A stretch of DNA of 57,583 nucleotides, from positions 1 to 57,583 of the forward strand of contig NZ_QGTW01000024.1 in the NCBI RefSeq assembly GCF_003182355.1, written 5' to 3'. Shown in pieces: positions 51,994-57,583 of this stretch. The stretch comes from Cytobacillus oceanisediminis. Lineage in GTDB: Bacteria; Bacillota; Bacilli; Bacillales; Cytobacillaceae. Position numbers and translations under genes: made by a program. Below the pieces are notes generated by a model. The model was not told where the DNA came from. It did no database searches and worked only from the letters and a program-made list of their open reading frames with translations. Within the stretch, counting starts at the first letter, position 1; every line of letters begins with the position of its first letter.

Positions 51994-52039
51994 CCACCAA
52001 CGTGTAAAACATTCCGTTGATGGAAGTTTCACTTTATTG
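51994..52039. repeat. Second copy of the hairpin-GAAGTTTCACTTTATTG repeat
   Basis: A 9-bp stem with one mismatch (51994-52002 with 52015-52023), followed by AAGTTTCACTTTATTG. The last 17 bases, GAAGTTTCACTTTATTG, are identical to 49412-49428, which also follows a hairpin. It lies between divergent moaC and ydiF. Confidence 0.5.
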
Positions 52040-52091
52040 CCGAACATATATGAATAAGTTACACTTACTCTATACTATAGAGGTGAAAAAA

Positions 52092-54014
52092 ATGATACTT
52101 TTACAAGTAAATCAGCTAACCAAAAATTTTGCTGCTGATCCTATTTTAACGAATATAAAGCTTGAAGTACAAACTAGGGATCGGATTGCCCTTGTCGGAC
52201 GGAATGGAGCAGGAAAATCTACCCTTTTGAAGATAATAGCCGGCCATATGGCGTATGATTCCGGCGACATCATTAAACCCAAGGAAGTAACGATTGGATA
52301 CCTGGCACAAAATACCGGCCTTGAATCCAACCTTTCCATTTGGGATGAGATGCTGACAGTGTTCGAGCATTTACAGAAGCAGGAGAAACAGCTGCGCCGT
52401 CTTGAAGAACAAATGTCAGATCCTGACGCCATGAATAATTCTGATGCATACGATCGAATCTTAAAGGATTATGATAAACTTCAGGTAGAATTCAAAGAAA
52501 ATGGCGGCTACCAATATGAAGCGGATATTCGCTCCATTCTTCATGGGCTGAACTTCAATTCTTTCAGCTACGATACGAAAATTTCATCCTTAAGCGGCGG
52601 CCAAAGAACAAGGCTTGCCCTTGGAAAGCTTTTGCTTACAAAGCCCAATATTCTCATATTGGACGAGCCTACAAACCACCTGGACATTGAAACATTATCA
52701 TGGCTGGAGCAATACTTGCAGAGCTATGACGGTGCCATTCTAATTGTTTCACATGACCGTTATTTCCTGGATAAAGTGGTTTCACAGGTATACGAAATTT
52801 CAAGGCACCAAATACGTAAATATCCTGGAAACTATAGCTCCTATTTGGACCAAAAAGCGGAAAACTTTGAACGCGAAATGAAGCAATTTGAAAAACAGCA
52901 GGAGGAAATTTCAAAGCTTCAGGATTTTATCCAGCGCAACCTTGCCCGAGCATCTACAACCAAACGAGCCCAAAGCAGGAGAAAGCAGCTTGCGAGAATG
53001 GAAGTGATGGACAGACCGCTTGGAGACGAGAAGTCCGCATCCTTTGGCTTTGATATTGAAAGGCAGTCTGGCAATGAGGTTTTAAATGTAAACTTACTCG
53101 CTGTCGGATATGAAGATAAAGTTTCTGAAAATATTTCCTTCCGCCTTGCCAGAGGAGAAAGCATTGCCCTTGTAGGGCCGAATGGAATCGGCAAATCTAC
53201 TTTACTGAAAACGATTGTGAAAAAGATACCGGCTCTTTCCGGTGATATACAATATGGATCCAATGTAACAATCGGATACTATGACCAGGAACAGGCTGAG
53301 CTTACTAGCAATAAGCGAGTCCTCAACGAATTATGGGATGAATATCCGCTTAAGCCTGAAAAGGAAATCCGCACGATCTTAGGCAATTTTTTATTTTCCG
53401 GTGATGATGTCCTTAAAACCGTATCAACTCTTAGCGGCGGTGAAAAAGCCCGCCTGGCGCTGGCAAAGCTCATGATGCAGAAAGCTAATTTCTTAATTTT
53501 GGATGAGCCGACAAACCATCTTGATCTGGATAGCAAAGAAATCTTGGAAAATGCTTTAATTGACTATCCGGGAACTATTCTTTTCGTTTCCCATGACCGT
53601 TATTTTATCAACAGAATAACAACAAAGGTGATAGAGCTTTCCAGCAGCGGTGCAGCTGAATATCTTGGGGATTACGACTATTTTGTTGAAAAGAAGCAGG
53701 AGCAAGAAGAACTGCAGGCATTCGATCAAAATGACAATGCTCATTCTGCACAGCCTTCAAAACAGGAAAAAAACAATTATCAGCTTGATAAGGAAACAAA
53801 AAAGCTCGAAAGACAAAGAAAAAGAAGAATGGAAGAAATCGAAGAGCATATAGAAGCTTTGGAAAAGAGGATCGAAGAGTATGATCAGCTTCTCTGCGAT
53901 CCGGAAGTTTATCAAGACCACGAAAAAGTATTGGAAATAACAAATGAAAAAGATGATTTGAAAGCAAAGCTGGAAGAACTGATGGATGAATGGACAGTTT
54001 TAGCAGATGAGTAA
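52092..54014 (+). CDS. ydiF: ABC-F family ATPase (YdiF-like)
   Basis: 640 residues with two ABC domains and no membrane segments. Walker A: GRNGAGKST and GPNGIGKST. Signatures: LSGGQRTRLAL and LSGGEKARLAL. Walker B: LILDEPTNHLD in both. A charged P-site-tRNA-interaction-like linker (about 235-310) and a C-terminal coiled coil rich in Lys/Glu (about 545-640) are present. ABC-F proteins act on the ribosome in translation or antibiotic resistance; YdiF is one of the B. subtilis housekeeping members. The ATG at 52092 has AGAGGTG upstream. The longer frame from 52017 is unsupported. Confidence 0.94.
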   Translation: MILLQVNQLTKNFAADPILTNIKLEVQTRDRIALVGRNGAGKSTLLKIIAGHMAYDSGDIIKPKEVTIGYLAQNTGLESNLSIWDEMLTVFEHLQKQEKQLRRLEEQMSDPDAMNNSDAYDRILKDYDKLQVEFKENGGYQYEADIRSILHGLNFNSFSYDTKISSLSGGQRTRLALGKLLLTKPNILILDEPTNHLDIETLSWLEQYLQSYDGAILIVSHDRYFLDKVVSQVYEISRHQIRKYPGNYSSYLDQKAENFEREMKQFEKQQEEISKLQDFIQRNLARASTTKRAQSRRKQLARMEVMDRPLGDEKSASFGFDIERQSGNEVLNVNLLAVGYEDKVSENISFRLARGESIALVGPNGIGKSTLLKTIVKKIPALSGDIQYGSNVTIGYYDQEQAELTSNKRVLNELWDEYPLKPEKEIRTILGNFLFSGDDVLKTVSTLSGGEKARLALAKLMMQKANFLILDEPTNHLDLDSKEILENALIDYPGTILFVSHDRYFINRITTKVIELSSSGAAEYLGDYDYFVEKKQEQEELQAFDQNDNAHSAQPSKQEKNNYQLDKETKKLERQRKRRMEEIEEHIEALEKRIEEYDQLLCDPEVYQDHEKVLEITNEKDDLKAKLEELMDEWTVLADE

Positions 54015-54036
54015 TGTGGGAAAATTCATAACTTTT

Positions 54037-54070
54037 AGACTGGTAGGATAGTCACTGCCAGTCTTTTTTA
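54037..54070 (+). terminator. Intrinsic terminator after ydiF
   Basis: AGACTGG (54037-54043) with CCAGTCT (54058-54064), followed by TTTTTT on the plus strand. Confidence 0.88.
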
Positions 54071-54204
54071 TTATCCACAAAGATAACCACAAACAAAAGT
54101 CGATTATATTCGGTCTCCACAGGGTTTTCCACATTGTCCACAGAAACATGGTGTTTTATCCACATTATCAACATAAAATTCAGAAAATGACCATTTTATC
54201 CACA
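54071..54204. promoter_or_regulatory. DnaA-box cluster between ydiF and tsaD
   Basis: Three exact TTATCCACA boxes (54071-54079, 54156-54164, 54196-54204), all on the plus strand. Three one-mismatch boxes lie between them: TTTTCCACA 54125, TTGTCCACA 54134 and TTATCAACA 54165. A reverse one-mismatch box lies at 54254-54262 inside the tsaD end. In B. subtilis, DnaA-box clusters outside oriC limit replication initiation. I recall that one lies between gcp (tsaD) and ydiF, so the site seems conserved. Confidence 0.88.
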
Positions 54205-54236
54205 AAAAAAGCCCCCAGGACAACCGGGGACTTTTA
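54205..54236 (-). terminator. Intrinsic terminator after tsaD
   Basis: GTCCCCGG with CTGGGGGC on the minus strand, then seven T residues adjoining the last DnaA box. Confidence 0.85.
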
Positions 54237-54242
54237 CCTATA

Positions 54243-55274
54243 TTATTTATCATTGTGGATAGCAATATCCAAGCCTGGGTTTGCATTTAAATCCAAGCCC
54301 GAATGAATGCCTTTTACAAATAAAATACTGCCTGCAGCTCCAATCATGGCTGCATTATCTGTACATAAAGATAGTGGAGGGATAATTAACTCTATTCCCG
54401 GATTATTTGCAAACTTGTCCTCCAATGCTGAACGCAATCCTTTATTCGCTGCTACACCGCCTGCCAGCAGAAGTTGTTTAACCTTATATTCCTCCACAGC
54501 TCTTCCCGTTTTCGTCACCAGTACATCTATGACACTTTGCTGAAAACTTGCCGCAAGATCCTCGGGGACAATTTTCTCCCCACGCTGTTCAGCATTGTGG
54601 ACAGTGTTAATAACTGCTGATTTTAAACCGCTGAAGCTAAAGTCATAGGACCCTTCTTCCAGCCAGGCCCTTGGCAAATTGATCGAAGGCTCCCCTTCAT
54701 GTGCAAGCCTGTCTATATGCGGCCCCCCTGGATAGGGAAGGCTCAATGTTCTTGCTACCTTATCATAAGCCTCCCCTGCAGCATCATCCCTTGTTTCGCC
54801 AATCACTTCAAAATGGCCATGTTCCTTCATATAGACAAGCTCTGTATGGCCTCCTGATACAACAAGAGAAAGCAAAGGAAACTTCATTTCAGCAACTAAT
54901 CGGTTAGCATAAATATGCCCTGCAATGTGATGCACGCCTACAAGCGGTATCCCATGGGCAAAAGCAATCGCTTTTGCAGCATTTACACCGATAAGAAGTG
55001 CTCCAACAAGGCCAGGCCCTTCAGTTACAGCAATTGCAGATAGATCCGAATAAGTAATTCCTGCCTGGTTTAATGCTTCTTCCAATATAATAGTTATTTG
55101 TTCGACATGGTGGCGGGAAGCAATTTCCGGAACTACTCCGCCGAACCGTTTATGGCTTTCTATTTGGGATGCAACAACATTTGCCGCAATCTCCCGGCCA
55201 TTCTTAATGATGGCAACTGCTGTCTCATCACAGCTCGTCTCTATTCCCATGACCCATTGATCTTTTTTATTCAT
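54243..55274 (-). CDS. tsaD: tRNA N6-adenosine threonylcarbamoyltransferase TsaD
   Basis: 343 residues of the Kae1/Gcp ASKHA fold. IETSCDETAVAII starts the fold, HHIAGHIYAN holds the metal-binding histidines, and VSGGHTELVYM, GPHIDRLA and LLLAGGVAANKGLR are ATP-site motifs. With TsaB and TsaE it attaches threonylcarbamoyl to A37 of ANN-decoding tRNAs. ATG 55274 overlaps the rimI stop codon (ATGA); a GTG at 55286 is less likely. Confidence 0.97.
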   Translation of the reverse strand: MNKKDQWVMGIETSCDETAVAIIKNGREIAANVVASQIESHKRFGGVVPEIASRHHVEQITIILEEALNQAGITYSDLSAIAVTEGPGLVGALLIGVNAAKAIAFAHGIPLVGVHHIAGHIYANRLVAEMKFPLLSLVVSGGHTELVYMKEHGHFEVIGETRDDAAGEAYDKVARTLSLPYPGGPHIDRLAHEGEPSINLPRAWLEEGSYDFSFSGLKSAVINTVHNAEQRGEKIVPEDLAASFQQSVIDVLVTKTGRAVEEYKVKQLLLAGGVAANKGLRSALEDKFANNPGIELIIPPLSLCTDNAAMIGAAGSILFVKGIHSGLDLNANPGLDIAIHNDK

Positions 55275-55720
55275 AAATTCACCCACATTACTAAAGCATC
55301 CTCTTGATTATCAGTATAATAGTTCTTTCTAATTGCCCCATCCTGGAAGCCGAGTTTGCGGTATAAGGACTGTGCTGTAAAATTGGATACCCTGACTTCA
55401 AGGGTCATCGTTTTGGCACCCATTTCAACGGCAACCTCAATTATCTTGCGCATTAGTGCTTCACCAAGTTTCCTTCCCCTATATTCGGGCAGCATTGCAA
55501 CATTGGTGATATGAGCTTCGTCCACTACTATCCAAACTCCGCAATAGCCTATCACTTTTTCCTCTTCTTCTAAAACTACGTATACGGCAAACTGATTCTG
55601 TGTTAATTCGTTATAAAAGGCTTCCCTGCTCCAGGGAGTAGCAAACGATTTTTGTTCAATTTCCAAAACATCATCAATATCCTGCTCATTCATAAAACGG
55701 AAAGTTAAGGACTTATTCAT
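55271..55720 (-). CDS. rimI: Ribosomal protein alanine N-acetyltransferase RimI (GNAT)
   Basis: 149 residues, GNAT fold. The acetyl-CoA loop is MLPEYRGRKLGEALM (R/Q-x-x-G-x-G/A type, here RGRKLG), with SLYRKLGF near the end. Its position between tsaB and tsaD is the usual one for RimI in Bacilli. AAGGAAG precedes ATG. It overlaps tsaD by four bases. Confidence 0.93.
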   Translation of the reverse strand: MNKSLTFRFMNEQDIDDVLEIEQKSFATPWSREAFYNELTQNQFAVYVVLEEEEKVIGYCGVWIVVDEAHITNVAMLPEYRGRKLGEALMRKIIEVAVEMGAKTMTLEVRVSNFTAQSLYRKLGFQDGAIRKNYYTDNQEDALVMWVNL

Positions 55721-55738
55721 GCTTTCGCTTCCTTATCA

Positions 55739-56443
55739 CTATAGCTTTTTTTCTTTGTTCGCTTCAATCCAATTGGCTTCGGCTTCCGCAAGACGAATAT
55801 AATTGGGAACAAAAGAATGAACTTCCTCACCCTCTCGGTCTCTGCCCAATAAAGCAAGTTCTGCAGGCCTTGGATTGTGTTCCGTGGGTGCTGCATATAT
55901 AGCTTGATCTTTGAGTGTATCCTCAAAGACACCCTGATGCAGCGGCAAATCGTTTCCTATGAAAAGCACCTTCTCATTTTGTTCTGAAAGCTGTTCAGCC
56001 CAATCTTTAGAAAGAAGCAGCTGGTCTTTCACGAGAGAAACCAACTGACCTTCCTTATATTGATACAGGCCTGTATAAATCTGTCCTCTCCTGGCATCGA
56101 ATAAAGGGGATACTACCCCATCAAAATACCTTCCTGCAGAAGCAGCAAAAATCTCCAAGCTTGATACTCCTGCCAGCGGTATATTTAATGTCCATGCAAG
56201 TGTTTTGGCTATAGTTACACCAATGCGGACTCCAGTATAAGAACCAGGCCCTTTCGCAACCACGATCTTATCTAAATCAGCTGGTTTGACATCACAATCT
56301 TTCATTAACATATCAATAGCCGGCATAACCCGGATAGAGTGATTCTTCTTCACATTTGTAATATATTCGCCTATTACCTTATCACCATCGAGGAGGGCCA
56401 CTCCTAGAGGATAATTGGATGTATCGATGGATAGCACCTTCAT
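55739..56443 (-). CDS. tsaB: tRNA t6A synthesis protein TsaB
   Basis: 234 residues. The N-terminal ASKHA half has LSIDTSNYPLGVALLD, and VVAKGPGSYTGVRIGVTIAKTLA is the family signature. TsaB is a catalytically silent paralog of TsaD that dimerises with it. Its ATG overlaps the tsaE stop (ATGTCATGA arrangement), with AAGGAG upstream inside tsaE. Confidence 0.96.
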   Translation of the reverse strand: MKVLSIDTSNYPLGVALLDGDKVIGEYITNVKKNHSIRVMPAIDMLMKDCDVKPADLDKIVVAKGPGSYTGVRIGVTIAKTLAWTLNIPLAGVSSLEIFAASAGRYFDGVVSPLFDARRGQIYTGLYQYKEGQLVSLVKDQLLLSKDWAEQLSEQNEKVLFIGNDLPLHQGVFEDTLKDQAIYAAPTEHNPRPAELALLGRDREGEEVHSFVPNYIRLAEAEANWIEANKEKKL

Positions 56444-56895
56444 GACATAATCTCCTTACACAATTCCTCATATCTCTTTCCTGTTGGTTCCAAAACCAGC
56501 CTTCTTGATCCGTTGTCTCCCAAATATAAATAAACCGTCAACAATTCATCAGGAAGCTGGTCTTTAATTAAATGAGCCCATTCTACAACTGTGACCCCAT
56601 TGCCTTCAAAATATTCATCAAACCCCAGATCTTCAAAGGAATCTTCCACTCTATACACATCCATATGATAAAGAGGCAACCTTCCCTGGTATTCCTTTAT
56701 AATCGTAAAAGTTGGGCTATTAACATTCCTGGTAACACCCAGGCCCTGTGCCAGCCCCTTTGTAAATGTCGTTTTGCCTGCACCTAAATCACCTTCCAGA
56801 GCAAGAACATCCCCCGGCCGGAGCAAGCTGCCAAGTCGTTTTGAAAATCCAATGGTATCCTCCGGCTGGTTCGAGATAAACTCAAACTGACTCAT
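56440..56895 (-). CDS. tsaE: tRNA t6A synthesis ATPase TsaE
   Basis: 151 residues. P-loop LEGDLGAGKTTFTKGLAQGLG, then SPTFTIIKEY and LYHMDVYRV, all typical. TsaE drives turnover of the TsaBD complex. It is first in tsaE-tsaB-rimI-tsaD. In B. subtilis thiL lies directly upstream; here the tRNA-Asp terminator lies there instead. A candidate promoter, TTGCCC, 17 bases, TACACT, lies around 56975-57006 on the minus strand, but a hairpin at 56943-56962 stands between it and the gene. Confidence 0.96.
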   Translation of the reverse strand: MSQFEFISNQPEDTIGFSKRLGSLLRPGDVLALEGDLGAGKTTFTKGLAQGLGVTRNVNSPTFTIIKEYQGRLPLYHMDVYRVEDSFEDLGFDEYFEGNGVTVVEWAHLIKDQLPDELLTVYLYLGDNGSRRLVLEPTGKRYEELCKEIMS

Positions 56896-56935
56896 ATTAT
56901 TTCATCACCTTTAATGGTTTAATCTGCGTATGAAC

Positions 56936-56962
56936 AAAAAAACCTTAGGATAAATCCTAAGG
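56936..56962 (-). terminator. Hairpin between the tRNA operon and tsaE
   Basis: CCTTAGGAT (56943-56951) with ATCCTAAGG (56954-56962), followed by seven T residues on the minus strand, only about 40 bases before tsaE. It is either a second terminator of the rRNA-tRNA operon or an attenuator for tsaE. The spacer to 57060 carries no gene. Confidence 0.7.
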
Positions 56963-57060
56963 AGAATAATCTATATGTAGTGTACATCATTTTAAATCAA
57001 TGGGCAAAGCATGCCATCTTTCATTAGTCGGTGCACTAGAGCGAAGACCAAAAAAGACAT

Positions 57061-57085
57061 AAAAAAAGACGAAACCTTGTTTCGT
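57061..57085 (-). terminator. Terminator of the tRNA operon
   Basis: ACGAAAC (57069-57075) with GTTTCGT (57079-57085) and a run of T residues on the minus strand (57067-57061), starting about 24 bases past the tRNA-Asp end. Confidence 0.88.
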
Positions 57086-57108
57086 TCTTTCAATTAAAGC
57101 TATAAAAA

Positions 57109-57185
57109 TGGCGGTCCGGACGGGACTCGAACCCGCGACCTCCTGCGTGACAGGCAGGCATTCTAACCAACTGAACTACCGGACC
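57109..57185 (-). tRNA. tRNA-Asp (anticodon GTC)
   Basis: A complete cloverleaf on the minus strand. The acceptor GGTCCGG/CCGGACC carries an encoded CCA, the anticodon loop CTGTCAC gives GUC, and the T arm contains GGGTTCGAGTCCC. It lies three bases after tRNA-fMet, the order found behind 5S in some Bacillus rrn operons. Confidence 0.97.
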
Positions 57186-57188
57186 GGA

Positions 57189-57262
<74 letters not shown>

Positions 57263-57450
57263 ATAGTATTATTTATGTGATTTTTCTATGCTCACATATA
57301 GCATAAGGACTGTCCCGATCTCAGGAAGCATAACCAAGATGCGTCTCGATCGGTACAACTCGCAGAATATTCTTTGAACCAACGCTCGTTGCTCCACCCC
57401 GCGATAATAGTCTTTATTTGATTTTAAAACATGCCCATATATAGCAATTA
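57263..57450 (-). repeat. Partial duplication of the tRNA-fMet 5' part and its upstream spacer
   Basis: GCTCCACCCCGCGATA at 57250-57265 (start of fMet) is repeated exactly at 57391-57406. The flanking spacers (57266-57304 and 57407-57446) are similar, both ending with ATAGCA. The second copy keeps only the first 12-13 bases of the tRNA. The 57305-57390 stretch between them has no tRNA structure that I can see. Confidence 0.8.
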
Positions 57451-57460
57451 GAAAACCAAA

Positions 57461-57578
<118 letters not shown>

Positions 57579-57583
57579 TATTT

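Overview
The window reads as chromosome of a low-GC Gram-positive Bacillaceae (Bacillus or Cytobacillus type). The evidence is the 16S 5' end and the 5S/tRNA cluster, Shine-Dalgarno sites close to AGGAGG with frequent TTG and GTG starts, a GlcT/RAT switch, guanine riboswitches, a CIRCE element, and gene order known from Bacillus subtilis (tsaE-tsaB-rimI-tsaD / ydiF / moaC-rex-tatAC / ydiK-ydiL / groESL, and moxR-DUF58-transglutaminase / guaA / pbuG). The species cannot be fixed from the sequence alone. Both ends lie in rRNA operons on the minus strand: the 16S 5' end with its leader and promoters at 1-300, and 5S plus tRNA-fMet and tRNA-Asp at 57.1-57.6 kb.

Left core (0.4-11.7 kb, minus strand). 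ptsG and its antiterminator gene glcT are separated by a RAT/terminator switch and an intergenic repeat. Next come pbuG and guaA, each behind a guanine-type riboswitch, then a moxR / DUF58 / membrane transglutaminase operon.

Accessory region 1 (12.0-29.5 kb, minus strand). This is a Tad/Flp-type pilus locus: cpaB, tadZ, tadA, tadB, tadC, a Flp-like pilin, a VWA lipoprotein, a TadE-like pseudopilin, a TadG-like protein, and a secreted protein whose N-terminus has a regular tryptophan repeat. Behind it lies an eroding tandem array of an unrecognised module: a protein ending in KLRNP(K/R), a multi-pass membrane protein and a small protein. One module looks intact and two are damaged. A lipoprotein transglutaminase with three repeats and a secreted lipase-like hydrolase follow. 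No prepilin peptidase gene is present. I consider this the most promising undescribed system here.

Mixed region (30-35.5 kb). It holds an orphan TrpX-like binding lipoprotein, a DUF421 membrane protein, a secreted M14 carboxypeptidase, and a dying glycine-betaine transporter: opuAC carries stops and a frameshift, opuAB is truncated, and the ATPase gene is gone. The opuAB edge is fused to foreign gene remnants.

Accessory region 2 (35.5-46.2 kb). A fructosamine (Amadori product) utilisation locus has a GntR regulator, a kinase, an ABC importer without an ATPase, an FrlC-like protein and three FrlB-like SIS enzymes. A TGGTATATACCA palindrome occurs three times at its promoters. A broken tyrosine integrase gene lies between this locus and groEL.

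Right core (46.3-57.6 kb). groESL under CIRCE, ydiL, ydiK, the Tat translocase, rex, moaC, the ABC-F gene ydiF, a dense DnaA-box cluster, the t6A synthesis genes with rimI, and the tRNA/5S cluster, which contains a partial duplication of the fMet tRNA.
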